From Astragalus membranaceus (taxonomy: Eukaryota > Streptophyta > Magnoliopsida > Fabales > Fabaceae), in the NCBI GenBank assembly GCA_039519185.1, contig CM076846.1:126236182-126300181 (forward strand): a stretch of DNA of 64,000 nt, in the 5' to 3' direction. The translations under genes were made by a program, and so were the position numbers. The notes below the pieces were generated by a model. The model worked only from the letters and a program-made list of their open reading frames with translations. It made no database searches and was not told where the DNA came from. Positions 44,036-55,664 of the stretch are shown piece after piece (the stretch's first letter is position 1; each line of letters opens with the position of its first letter).

Positions 44036-44959
44036 AGCTTCTTTCACTTTTCCTTCTTTAAAAAAAGCATCGACCAATGTTGTATATATATAAACATTTG
44101 ACTTGAGGTTTTCAAATTTCATTTTATTCAACAAATCGATTGCTTTTTCCAATTGACCCAGAAGGCAAAAACCATATATTAGACTATTGTAAGTGATGCC
44201 ATTGGGAGATATTCTCTTATCTAGCATTTCAGAATACAAACTACAAGCATCATTAACATGCATATCTTTGCACAAGCTATCAATAATTGTAGTGTACATC
44301 ATTACGTCAGCCTCAACCAACTTCTTATCAATCATCCTTAACAACTGTATTGCGGCTTTAGTTTCTCCTATCTTACATAAGCCATTGATCAAGGTGCCAT
44401 AACTAATGTTATTCAAATGAAACCCCAATGCTACGACCTTGTTATGAAACTCAATTGCTTTTTGAACCTCACCGTTGAGGCAGAAACCCTTTATGAGTGT
44501 CGTCAAAATTACGGCACCAAGGTGAAAACCCCTCTTAAGAATCTTGCCGAATATTGAGAAGGCGAAAGGCATATGACCTAAGTGGCAATAACAATTTATC
44601 AAAATGCTAAAAGTAACAACATCAGGGTTAATTCCATTTAATTCCATTCGGTCAAAAAGGGATATAGCAATGGGGTAACCCTTCATATTAACGAGTGAAC
44701 CTAAAACCTTGGTAAATTGGATGATATGCGGGGTAGGGCGCTTTCGTAGCATGTGGTGGAATGAGGAAACAGCCTCATCAATATCACCATTATCATCACT
44801 GTGAATCAGACGAGAGGATGAAAGAAGGAAAGTGGAATGAGAGAAATACCTCCTAACCCTCAACATGCCGGTAGCAATTGAGACAACAAACAACGGAAGC
44901 CTCCGAAAAAAATCCATGGAAGAAGAAGAAGTAATCTCTGTGCTGCAGTGCAAGTTCAC
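44018..44959 (-). CDS. Truncated Rf-like PPR protein, mitochondrial targeting sequence present
   Basis: The 313-residue open frame has a likely start at Met15 (44917, MDFFRRLPLFVVSIATGM), an Arg/Ser-rich mitochondrial-type presequence. About seven P-class PPR motifs follow from residue 75, with landmarks GYPIAISLFDRMELNGINPD, HLGHMPFAFSIFGKILKRGF, FCLNGEVQKAIEFHNKVVAL, GLCKIGETKAAIQLLRMIDK and GFCLLGQLEKAIDLLNKMKF. The frame ends abruptly after GKVKEAKNGKV. Full family members in legumes are roughly twice this length, so this is a 3'-truncated copy, possibly still expressed. Each PPR motif contacts one RNA base. It lies tail-to-tail with the plus-strand fragment, making a long inverted repeat. 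Confidence 0.75.
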   Translation of the reverse strand: MNLHCSTEITSSSSMDFFRRLPLFVVSIATGMLRVRRYFSHSTFLLSSSRLIHSDDNGDIDEAVSSFHHMLRKRPTPHIIQFTKVLGSLVNMKGYPIAISLFDRMELNGINPDVVTFSILINCYCHLGHMPFAFSIFGKILKRGFHLGAVILTTLIKGFCLNGEVQKAIEFHNKVVALGFHLNNISYGTLINGLCKIGETKAAIQLLRMIDKKLVEADVMMYTTIIDSLCKDMHVNDACSLYSEMLDKRISPNGITYNSLIYGFCLLGQLEKAIDLLNKMKFENLKSNVYIYTTLVDAFFKEGKVKEAKNGKV

Positions 44960-45440
44960 GGAATTAGAGTGTTGCTAACGCTGCTTGTATTTGACTAATT
45001 TTAGGGATTGGCACTCGAACTCAAAAAATTATCACTAACAACTAACAAGGAGAGAGAGCTCAGATGCGCGAAGACAGGAAGGTCGAGAGGAGTTGTAGTC
45101 AAGGTGGTTGGACGGTGGTTTCGGTGGTGGTGAAAAGGGAATAGAGAGGGGAGAGGGTGTGGCAGAATTCCACAGCTGTCACAGGGTACGAATTGAGAAT
45201 ATTGCTGCATAGAGAGGGGGAGAGGGTACGAATTGAGAATATTGCTGCATAGAGAGGGGGGAGAGGATACGAATTGAGAATATTCCACGGTCCTTATTTT
45301 CTCTCCTTTTGTATGGTTGCATTTACCTTTTTCTCAGCATTGTTTTTAGTATTTTGTCCTTTATATGAGTCAGAATATTCTTAGGATTTTGCAATGAGTG
45401 GCTAATGATCGTAGCCTCCATTTGCCTGTTTAAGGAACAA
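44960..45440. repeat. PPR upstream DNA with small minisatellite
   Basis: Between about 45183 and 45288, a 40-45-bp unit with TACGAATTGAGAATATT and GAGAGGGGG occurs nearly three times. The minus-strand frame through it is repetitive and not supported as a gene. Confidence 0.65.
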
Positions 45441-45778
45441 TGAAAGAAGCATCGAGCTGAATTTAAACAAAACAATACTTTTTAAAACTTCTGATCCTCC
45501 CTTAACCAATAGTCGGGGGTTCGATTTCACCTTGGGTACGGAGCAGCGTTAAAACTTTGGGCCAGCTGCCTTGCCCCTCGAGGCACCTACAATGAGCGAG
45601 GGATTAGTCACTGCTGTCCATGCGGTGGATACCCGGGCTTACCCAAAAATCCTTTTCCCCTCGAACCCTATTCTTCTCATTAGGGATCCTGGCAAGGATT
45701 AGGTGTTACCGGTTGAATAAACCCTAACATCTTCACGGTAACAATTGGTATCATCCTCGTTCATTCCTATTTTCTTCA
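45441..45778 (+). other. 5' leader of an LTR element relic
   Basis: The sequence ends with AACAATTGGTATCATCC, resembling the TGGTATCA primer-binding start used by many plant Ty1-copia elements, shortly before the gag-like frame at 45779. A GGGTTCGATTTCACC word near 45516 is B-box-like, so a SINE piece is an alternative. No paired LTR was found. Confidence 0.3.
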
Positions 45779-45960
45779 ATGGCGCAACCTCCACCCGTTC
45801 CAACCACTGCTGAGATTTTACAGCGTATGGACGTCAGCAATGAGGCTATTAATGCTCACATTGATCATGTCAATGAGCGAATCAACTCAAGCATGGAAGA
45901 AATCAGAATTCTGTTGCGCACTCAGATTCCTCGCTTCACGCCTAAACAGCCACCAACACC
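45779..45960 (+). pseudogene. Gag N-terminus relic
   Basis: The frame MAQPPPVPTTAEILQRMDVS, then NEAINAHIDHVNERINSSME, resembles the N-terminus of plant LTR-element gag proteins. It stops matching at about 45960, where a LINE fragment begins, so the LINE probably inserted into or recombined with this element. Confidence 0.4.
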
Positions 45961-45965
45961 GACGT

Positions 45966-46890
45966 ATTTTTTCTGTGAGAGACCTTGGTACAGTCTAGTA
46001 AGATTGAAGCTATTCGCATTCAGTTAGGTTACGATTCATCTTTTGTTGTTAGTAGTTTGGGTAGGAGTGATGGTTTGGCGGTGTTTTGGAAGCAACCTCT
46101 GGACTGTCACATTATTAACTATTCTCAGAATTTTATCAATTTGCGAGTTTGTCAGCAAGATAAACCAGATTGGAGGCTCACTTGTTTCTATGGCTACTCG
46201 GAGAGTGGTGGGAGGAGGGACTCGTGGAATTTACTCTGAACCTTAGCCATGGACAACTCCCTTTCATGTTGTATCACTAGAGACTTTAATTATCTTCTTT
46301 CAAATGAAGATAAGAGAGGGACAGTTGAACACCCTCCTTGGAAAATTCGTGGCTTTAGAGAGGCTATGGTGGATAGTAATCTGTTGGATATCCCTATTGA
46401 GGGGTATCAGCTCACTTGGGGCAGGGGTAGAGGAACTGATGACTTTAAAGAAGAAATACTTGATAGAAAAATACTTTTCTGAATCATCGACTGTGTAACA
46501 GTGTGGTTGATCGTTCTGATCACACTCATATAGTGCTCCATCTTTATGAGAATGGACGGAGACGGCGGGGGAGATCCTTTAAGTTTGAGAGTGCTTGGCT
46601 TGAAGAGGAGAACCTTGAAGTCGTGGTGGAGAAAGGGTGGGCTCTTGGTGAGGGGCTGGATGTTTTGAATAGATTGAAGACCTGTACCGAGGAGATGAAT
46701 GTTTGGGGTCGCTCTCTTCGCATGAGATACGGGGCGAATATTGATCGTCGTAAAAAGGAATTGGAAGGCTTACGTGAGGATACCTCTCATGATGCTTGCA
46801 CTCGCTATACATAAGTGCAAGTAAAGCTTCGCCAGTTGTTGAGTCGGGAAGAACCTTTTTGGAAGCAAAGATCAAAGGCTACCCCTTTCT
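45966..46890 (+). pseudogene. LINE fragment: endonuclease domain and start of RT region
   Basis: Plus-strand pieces are SSKIEAIRIQLGYDSSFVVS, SDGLAVFWKQPLDCHIINYS, WRLTCFYGYSESGGRRDSWN, then GTVEHPPWKIRGFREAMVDS, SDHTHIVLHLY (endonuclease histidine region) and REEPFWKQRSK (the segment before RT). Frameshifts occur near 46240 and 46480, and a stop lies at 46813. It ends near 46890 before any RT motif. It is a dead fragment lacking its 3' end. Confidence 0.85.
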
Positions 46891-46976
46891 CTTCTACCAA
46901 CACACACATACACAACAGAACATAGAACACATATTTAAGATTTAAAAGAAAAATAGAAAGAAAGAGATAAAAATAC

Positions 46977-48571
46977 CGAAAAAGAGGCTCCAGTGATCGA
47001 GTTCTACTCAAGCCTTTTGAATGGGATCCTCATAATTAAGTTCACACTTAATTGATTCCCAATCACCCGCTTCCTGACAAACCTTAAGTTTACGAATAAT
47101 GGAGCTCTCGGCAAACATTCGAAGCTTATTGTTTTCTGGAACCCTCTTTACGACATTCAATGCTTCATAGTATAACTGTATCAGCAAATCCCTCCCAGTC
47201 GAATTCGCATAACGACCTATGAACCCTGTTGATTGCCTAAGATGCGGAGGAAGAGGAAGAGGTTTTCTGAGGCAGGATTGCCAATCTGCAACCAAACCTA
47301 TATATAGTATACATAAAGTCAAAAACACAATTTTTGCTATGCACAAAACTTTCCCAAAGATGCAATTAGAAATTGAGTTTCATATATAAGTTGTATCAAA
47401 AATACGAAGAATTCCTCGTGTTCAATGAAGTCGTCAACAATATTTAATTATGAGGGAAAACAATGAAAAATCTCTTTAAAACAGATTTTGAGTTCGAGAC
47501 GTGAATGCATAACCGACCCCTGAATCGAATTTAGTTTATGCAAAATTTTCTAAGTAGATTTTGTCAACTTTTCTTATTTAATAAATTGAATGGCAATTCT
47601 GAAATTACACAATTTCAATATCTGAGCCTCAACAAGATCCTGGCCACGACAATTACCAATGTAAATTTTCCACCTTCCAGACAGCAATATCCTACAAACA
47701 GAAATGCTATATGTCCCAAGAGAAATTGTGCTGAATTTGTCCCGAAGTTCTATACCACAGTCTTTTGCACCATTCTGTATTAAGCATTAGAAAATTAAAT
47801 CCATGATTCTACACTGCTTATTTGCATTAGTTCAAGGTAAATGTCAAAGTGAAATCATTAACAAAATGCAACTGGCAACTGGGAAGTGTTGTGTGGTGTC
47901 AGGCAGTTCTGTTGATTAGGTGATGATATTCTATTAATAGAGTGGAATATTATAGTAGTATTGTGCAAAAAAAGTCGGCATAAGAATCAACATGCTGATA
48001 AAAAAACGCATCAGCATAAAATTGATCTGTTATTTATAGATTCGGGAAATTTCGGGAAAACTATATATTCGAGTCATTTAGCACAGCTCTTCTACAAAAT
48101 GTATATATCGACTATGCTTAAATCATAGCAGAGCATAAAAAACGGTGGAAACTAGAACAATTTCAATTTTTTATATCACACATACATCTGAAATTTCAAT
48201 TTCAATAAACACCCACAGATATTTCAAAATTGAAAGAAAAAAAATATAAAAATACCAGAAATTTCGCTGAGGTCACGACGAACTTCTTCAATGAGTGCCT
48301 CAGGCTGACAAGGAAAAACAGAAAGTCGACTCGGAATAGATTCCACGTCTTCTTCTTGCCGACAAATCTTAAGCGAAAAATTCATATGTTTCTCAACATT
48401 TTTGCGATAAGTAAAGTGTTCTGGAAGCTTCTCGATCTCATTCAATATCTGGCTGTATAACCCTATAAGCACTTCCCTCAAATTCGGTGCCGCTTCTTCT
48501 GGAACCTTCTTAATCCCTGTTGTTTGCTTCACCTTCGCCATCAATGGACGCGCTACCATCCCTACAAACAT
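46977..48571 (-). CDS. NDUFA5-like gene with duplicated domain exon (complex I subunit family)
   Basis: Exon 1 (48571-48256) reads MFVGMVARPLMAKVKQTTGI, then REVLIGLYSQILNEIEKLPE, RKNVEKHMNFSLKICRQEED and EALIEEVRRDLSEIS. This is the NDUFA5/B13 domain of mitochondrial complex I (matrix arm). Its donor is CTG|GTATTT. An acceptor at 47285 (GTTGCAG|ATTGG) joins in phase 1 to exon 2 (47285-47008), which encodes a second diverged NDUFA5-like domain: STGFIGRYANSTGRDLLIQL, ALNVVKRVPENN, RKLKVCQEAGDWESIKCELN. A stop ends it at 47008, giving 197 residues. A donor-like CG|GTATTTTT at 46977 parallels exon 1. The usual C-terminal tail of the family is not found, so the gene is truncated or altered. Confidence 0.6.
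47286..48255 (-). other. Putative intron of NDUFA5-like gene
   Basis: About 970 bp run between the matching splice sites. It holds a diverged copy of the 121-300 dispersed repeat (47398-47520) and otherwise AT-rich sequence without a supported frame. Confidence 0.5.
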
Positions 48572-49776
48572 ATTCGATTGAGCGATTGATTAATATCCCT
48601 CTTTCTCTCTCATCGTAGTCTTCTTTCTCAATGATAATCGAGGTAATAATACTGCTAACGAATAGAGCTTTTTAGGGTTGACGATGAGAATGGATCTAAG
48701 TTCTCAACTGGGCCATTATAAAGGAGTTAATATTAACACCTCTTTTATTTGGTTGTACAACCCTAATTAGGATGAAATATGTACACATACAACATACTTA
48801 TTGATGGATGTTGCACCTGAAAAATTTCGGAGGATCTCTCGCGTTCAATGAAGTCGCCACCAATATTTAATTATTAGTGAAAACATTAAAAAACCCCTTA
48901 AAAAACGAAAATCGCACCGAAAACCAGATTTTGGGTTCGGGAGTCGATTACGCGTGGGGAAGGTATTAACACCCCACAGCATCCTTTCGAAAAAGGTTAC
49001 CTCTGATTAATTGTGCAAAACTATATTAACTTTAAAGATACTTGTTTCCCTTTTATCGAAACAATGAATGAAAAGACTTAATGAAATTTATTTATTATTG
49101 CATTTTAGAAAAGACTAAAAAAATATTTTTTTATTATTGCACTTGACAGATGTGGGCCCCCATCTGCTCCTACGTATCTCCGGGTAGAGAATCAAAGGCT
49201 ACGTAGTTCTTGGGTAGAAAATATTTGTGTGTTGGTGTTTTTTATTATTAAGTGGCTTTGAAATTTGGATGTGTGTTCATAATGAACAAACAAGTAGACT
49301 AAGAGTGGTCACAACTAATAACCCGTTTGAAAACTATAGTTGTTACTAACGATCTAACAAGTTAAACATAGAGCGATCATTAGTAACAACCTATTTTTGG
49401 GGTTTGGTTATTTGAAAAAAATAAAATTGTATGGAAGTATGACTTATAATTGTGAAGTGATAAAACACTCATTTTTTGAAGACAGCGTTTAAATAAAAAG
49501 GAAATGTACTTTGTATTTTGGGCTTTTAATAGAAACGAAATGGGGTTGCATGTAAGCAAACAGGGGGTGTGCCTAGCAATAAACGGCTGTATCAATAAAA
49601 TTGGGGGTGTGTTTAGCAGCAACACAGTTTCGTTTTGTGGGCTCTGGAGGTGCTGACCTGCAAATTGGGTTAATGGAAGGTGGGGTGTATTGTTTGAAAC
49701 GGAGGGGTGTAATTAGTAATCATAAATTAAAATTAAAAAGAAATAAAAAGACAGCAGACACTATATAAAGCAAGCA

Positions 49777-49892
49777 ATGAATTTTAACCTAATTTCCTTG
49801 CCCTCTACCATTTGCGCCGCTGCCACAGAGAAAAGAGGAGGAGAGAGAGAGGTTTCAAACATTACGGCCAGGAGAGAGAAAATGATAGTGAG

Positions 49893-49937
<45 letters not shown>

Positions 49938-50212
49938 CGTGGAAGAAAGAAAGAGAAAGAAGAAGGGATGCGACAGAGAGGGAAGGTTCCGGTGAGAGCA
50001 AATAAAGGAAAGCTTCGCATGGAGTGAGGTTACGCCGGAGGGGTGCCGTGGTGGCGGCGCCGGCGATGGCAACGGTGAGGGAGAGAAGGAAAGGATACGA
50101 CAGGGAGGGAGAGGAGAGAGTGACGGTGGTGAGAGGACGAAAAAGAGGGGAAGAAGGAGAAAGAAAGAAAACGAGAGGGAGGGAAATAAAGGGGGCGACG
50201 GTGGTGGTATGA
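49777..50212 (+). repeat. GA-rich low-complexity tract (right copy)
   Basis: It corresponds to 1082-1543. The (GA)n core at about 49899-49933 is longer than in the left copy, and frames shift accordingly. Confidence 0.75.
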
Positions 50213-50974
50213 TTTCGGTGGTGGTTCGTGGCAATCATGTTTCAGTTGTAATTTTGTAGCGAAGTTGTAATTTTGTAGTAATCATGTTTCAGTTTATCTT
50301 CTCATTCTTTTTTCTTTAATTTTTTCCTAGTTTTTCGAATTAATTTTGGTTAAATATTTTTTGCGCACCCGTTGCTTATTTGCGACACTGTTGCGACACA
50401 CTCGTAATTTCCGCTACGAAAACGCTCGCCTCCAACAGCGAACTTATTGAGAGTTGTGTTCGTAAACTTCCGCAACTCTATACGCACCCACCGATAATGA
50501 TGCTCTAAGGAATTACTTATTAAGAATTACTAAATTTTTCAGTGACCATTATACAACAATCTAATAATTAGTACATACTAAAAACAATTTAGTGTTGGTG
50601 GTCACTAAATTTTTTCATTGATGAAGAAATGACTATTATGCTTATTTAGTAACAATTACTAAACTACTGTTTAGTATTCTAAATCATACTCTTGATTTTA
50701 GTTCCAGTAAACTTATTTAATTTTAAAACAGCCCTTACAATATATACAAGTATTCAATTAAGCCTCTGAGATAATTTTAAAATTGAAGTGTCACATTTTA
50801 ATCATGTTAGCATTTGGTGACATGGCTAGCGTGCCTAAGTGGATTGCTTATATGGATGTTAGAAATTTAAATCCCTAATTTCATTTCCCAAATCGAATTC
50901 TCTCACTCTAAGAGTTATTTACAACAACTAATTTATACAAACACATTTAATCTACTAGTCCCAAAAAAAATGAC

Positions 50975-51445
50975 AAGCTCACAAACCCATTTTTTTCCCG
51001 ATAAGCAATGTTTCATTGATTAGAGCATTAAGGATGCTCAAAACCACAAATACAGGATGAATTCAAAAGTTGTTGATACAGTTAAGTGCGTTGTTCCACC
51101 ACAGCGGCGGTGACAAACTAGAGTTTCTACCCACCCCGAATACAAACCAACACCAAGATAAATGCTTTATATGAGCTACAATCGATTCAATCTTGACAAC
51201 TTCCTATCTAAAGCAAACGTCATTCCGAGCTAACTAGAGGCACCAACAAGTCGCCAACCAGAGTAAGTATTTTACCATCTTTGCCTTTTTGTCAATGCAA
51301 AATTCGCCAAACAATAGGAAGTGCTGAGAAATATCATGAGATACCGGTAACCGGATGTCTAGCCATCAACCTAACTTACTCCAAACCCTCTGAGAGATGT
51401 TGCACTCCAAGAATAAGTGTTGCGCCTCCTCCCTATAAGTATTAG
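50975..51445 (-). pseudogene. LINE zinc-binding-region fragment (right copy)
   Basis: It corresponds to 2262-2730 with a few substitutions and the same stops. Confidence 0.6.
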
Positions 51446-53399
51446 AGAAAGCACACATAGACCCATTTCTATATATGGATGTGATACAAACCCATTTAAT
51501 CTGCGTAGGATTAAATTCGAAGGTTGAGTATGAGAGTTTATTGGATCCTTCTCATGTTCAAGCTTCTCAAAACCCTTGTGTGTGTTAGCTTCTGAAGTTA
51601 AATTTCTGGGATACATTTGTTGAGTGTGTGTTAGCTTGATAGACATTATTGTATACACTTTATTTAGATTATCTTCAAGCTCATAATCATCCTAAAAATC
51701 CAAAACCCTTATTGTAAATACTATCTTGTAACATTCCATCAAACTACCTAGAGAGAGTGAGTGTTGGTGTTGACCTTACTTGATAGAGAAGCTTTTAGGA
51801 AACTACGAGAGAGTGCTCTAAAAGGTGAAACAGTTGTGAAAGTCTTTTGTGTGTGATCAAAAGCAAGTGTAATAACTATTTAAGAAATAGTGTAAACACT
51901 CGCAAGGAAGTGGGGAGAGGAAGTAGCCAAGATTTTGGTGAACCTCTATAACTCGTATGTTATTTACTAGCTTTTCATATTACTTCCTTATTTGCTATAA
52001 CTTGCTTTGTGATTTCAAACTAAGAGAAGGTTCGTTTCTGCAACCTTCTCAAACCTGTTCTTATCAAACAATCTTATAAACACGCTTAAAATAATTAAAG
52101 ACTACATACTTACAACAAGCTTGTTTTGTTCTTCATCATTCTTATTCTCTGTTCTTCATTATTTATTTGAATAATTTCAACGTCGAATATATCTATTGAA
52201 TCTACCCTTTTCATTTTCAAGATTATCTTGAGAATATTATTTGAAGAAGGTTTCAGGGATTAAAGTTTAAAAGGACACATAATTCAAACCCCCCTTCTTG
52301 TTTAACTTAGTCACTTCAGAATGCAATTCACGGTGCTAAGGGGATGCAGTTCCAGCCCTTAATGGTAATGAGTTGTAGAGTGAGAGAGAATACTATTTGG
52401 AAGATGAAATTAGGGATTTGAATGTCTCTCATCCACATAAGTTCTCCACCTAGGCACACCGGCTATGTTACCAAATGTCAGCATGATTAAAATGTGACAC
52501 ATCAGCTCTAAAATAATCTCGTGGACTAAATTGAATACTTTTATAAATTGCAAGGGTTGTTTTAAAAAAATAAAATTGCATGGACTAAAATGGATATTCG
52601 TTGTATTTGTAGGGAACAAAATGATATTTGAGCCTAAATTTAATTGTAGGACACACCATCACTATTATTTCTTTCTCTCTCCAAATAGAACCCTCCATTT
52701 CTTATGGAGAGGATCCTAACACAAAAAATGTATAAAAAAAGGGTATTGGTAGACCTTGCACAAAATCTTACAACATCAACTTTTTATTTGCAAATTTATC
52801 CATATAATCAGAAATATTTATTTGTCTTCTTTTTTTGATAAAGTGGAATATTCATTTGTCCCGATATTTTCACTTGATAGAATGATTTTTATTTTATTTT
52901 AAATAGTGATGTCTGTATTATATATAGGCGATGGTCAAGAGGTTCAACACTTTAAGTGGTTTAAGGTGGTCAAATGCTTAAAATCACTTCAAACTCCACT
53001 GGTGCCACTTATAAGTAGAAGGTCCTGTTTTGCATTGTCCTTAATAGTGATTTGATTCATGTCTATTCAGGTAAAAACAACAAAAAAATAAATATGGGTG
53101 CCTAAACTTTGACTTAGTTGGTTTTTCAATGTTTTTTGTCACACCAATACCAATCAAGTCATTAAAGGAACATGATCTTATACATATAGGTGGCGGTGTC
53201 ACCGGTGGAATTTGGGGTGATTTTCTAACGTTTGACTATCATAAATCACTTGAAGTGTTGGACAACTCTAATCATCGTCTTATATACAAAGTTGTTTTCT
53301 ACTATCGTAAAACCTCTTCTCATTTTCAACATAGAGTGAGAGCAATTAATTAGTCACTACTAACAATATGCACATGTGTTGGCCGTTGAGTGCATGCAT

Positions 53400-54650
53400 A
53401 TATTTTTTTGACAAAAACAAACTTATCTCATTTCATTAAGGATAGAAATCACAGTACAAGTAGGAATATGATTAAAAACATAAGAGCTAGCATAAGATCG
53501 AGATGCTCTAGCCAAATTGTGAGCAACTTGGTTTGCTTGCCTTCTAACAAAACTCAACCCATATAGTTTGAGTTAGTACAAAAGAACTAAGAACTCCTTA
53601 CATCTAGCTAGAATTGACCCAAATTCTGTATTTTGAAAATATACAGCTTCAACACCATCAAAAACTTGTTTATAGTCCATTTCATACGTGTATTTCCCAT
53701 CTCATCCAATTAATGCCTTTTTTCTAGAAGAACATCACCAAAAGAATTGATCATTTTCTCCATTTCCTCCCCCATGGAAGAAGGAATGAGAAAAGTACTC
53801 GTGCAATAAGTTGGAATTGCTTGTACCACTGATTTGTAAGTAGTTCATTGTCTACTTTTGAGAGATGTTTTCCCGACCAACTTTAAATTCTCTTCCAAAG
53901 TTCCAAAGCCTATCCCTCAGATAACTAAAAATGACCTTTTTCTGCCTTCTAATCATTGATGACATTCCCAAATATTTTCCCAACACCATACTTTGTGTCA
54001 CTCCCAACAGATGTGTCAACTGATCTCTAGCTTCACGAAATGTATTCTTGCTGGAAATTTTTTTGAGACTTGTGCATATTAGCAGCTTGTCCAGATGCTT
54101 GTTCATGTGTGAAGAATTTGTTACACACTTTTGTGCCATGAATATCTCCCCTCGCCTCTGATCTTCTTATTAAAGTGGTAAGGCCCTCGACACAAATCAA
54201 AAAAAGATAACGAGATGGTGAATCTCCTTGTTTGAGTCCCCGACCCAGAAAAGTTGGCCCCACACTATCACCATTGACAATGCTAGAATATTTAACTGAT
54301 TCGAGGCACATCATTATCCAAGAAACTCATCTTTCACAAAAACCCAATTTCAACATCATAGCATGTAAATACGTCCAATCCATCCTGTCATAGGCTTTGA
54401 TGACATCTATTTTTAGAGCTACCTCTCCTATTCTTCCACTTGTTTTGCATTTCATGCGATGAATGGTTTCAATTGCCACCAAGACACTTGGTCTCTATAA
54501 AAGCTGTCTGCTCTTAAGAAATATAAGGTAACACAAATTTTATTTTATTCGCCAACACCTTAGCCACTATTTTATAGATAACATTACATAGAGAAGTTGG
54601 GCGTAGGTCTTTCATAGAAGTTGGATTGTCAACTTTATGTTGTTTTTTTG
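53400..54650 (-). pseudogene. LINE RT/RNase H fragment (right copy)
   Basis: It corresponds to 4687-5935. Both copies share the same internal deletion and most lesions, so it inserted and decayed before the duplication. Confidence 0.7.
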
Positions 54651-55485
54651 TTGATATAATTATGTTACTTATCTTTGTTCTCTCCATGAAGACATACTTA
54701 TATAATGTTTGTGTATTAATTACGATTCTTTTTACCAAATAAAAAATTGGGGCATATTTTAATTGGCCAAAAAAAGGGCCATACTACACAAACACCCAAA
54801 AAATGCCTAAGTTGTCTGGAGGCAACAAAAGCGCTGCTTGCACCCTCCCGTCCACCAATCCATCACCTCATATATCTTCATCAATTTCACTCTCTTTTTC
54901 TTCTTTGGATCTATTCTCTTTCTTTGTTAAAATTGTATTTAACTGGGCAATTGTCCTACCATACGTGTTAGTTGCTTATTACACTCACTTCTATTTGTAA
55001 TGAATGATAAAAACGCGTCACCAATTGTGTGGTTATCTTGGCTGTACTGGAGATATAGCTTAAAGTTTGAAACCATGGGGCCTGGTCTTGATTATCCTTG
55101 GGACATCTTATATTCTATTATTCGTCTCATGTTGAGCATTCTTTTTTTTTGGGACAAACTGAAAGGTGATTGCTTTCCCCACACCCCCTCCTACTCAAAA
55201 CACACCCATTCACCCTATACATTTACCAAACTAACCCCACTTAAAATTGATTTTCCCCCTCTACCCCTCTCCCTCTTCTTCTCCTTCAACACAACACACC
55301 CCTCTAAAATCCCAAACCTCCCCCCCCTCTCCACTCCAAACCCACCCATCCTCACCTTCATCATTCACTCCTATTCAACTACCCAACATTGGCAACTAGC
55401 TCAAGGTAATAACCCTACCAAACTTTTTTTATTTTGGTTCTGTTTTCAGTTTTTCACGCCATTTTTTTTTCTGTATTCGCGCTCC

Positions 55486-55640
55486 GTTCGAACAGGGTCG
55501 TTCGAACATGTTCGAATGATCGTGTTCGAACAAGTGTTTAATGGGGTGCGACTTTGCTTGGTTCGAACACCATCATTCGAACGTGTTCGCATAAGGCCGT
55601 TCGAACAGTGTTCGCATAAGGCCGTTCGAACAGTGTTCGC
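55486..55640. repeat. Left subterminal TTCGAA palindrome array
   Basis: Eight TTCGAA sites occur, mostly as GTTCGAAC, plus three GTTCGCATAA variants. They may be transposase binding sites, an inference from their mirrored placement with the right end. Confidence 0.85.
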
Positions 55641-55664
55641 ATAATCCCAACTGTAGCAGATGAG

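Larger units (their letters stand above)
48697..55107. repeat. Right copy of segmental duplication, first block
   Basis: It matches 1-6401 throughout and ends at the unoccupied LINE target CCTTGGGACATC (55096-55107). It starts 126 bp upstream of the NDUFA5-like start codon, but the true left edge cannot be placed because the left copy is cut by the window start. The content is the same as the left copy. Confidence 0.92.

Noticed and set aside
45500..45540. tRNA gene or SINE based on a B-box-like GGGTTCGATTTC word
   Set aside because: No A box at the right distance and no cloverleaf could be formed. It is mentioned only as an alternative for the relic leader.
46805..47011. Minus-strand 68-codon Leu/Phe/Cys-rich frame
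   Set aside because: It lies in intron-like and LINE-end sequence, and no part is conserved or domain-like.
55000..55644. 214-codon plus-strand frame across the left end of the OTU-type MULE
   Set aside because: It crosses the target duplication, the TIR and the TTCGAA array. It is a chance open frame in C- and T-rich sequence.
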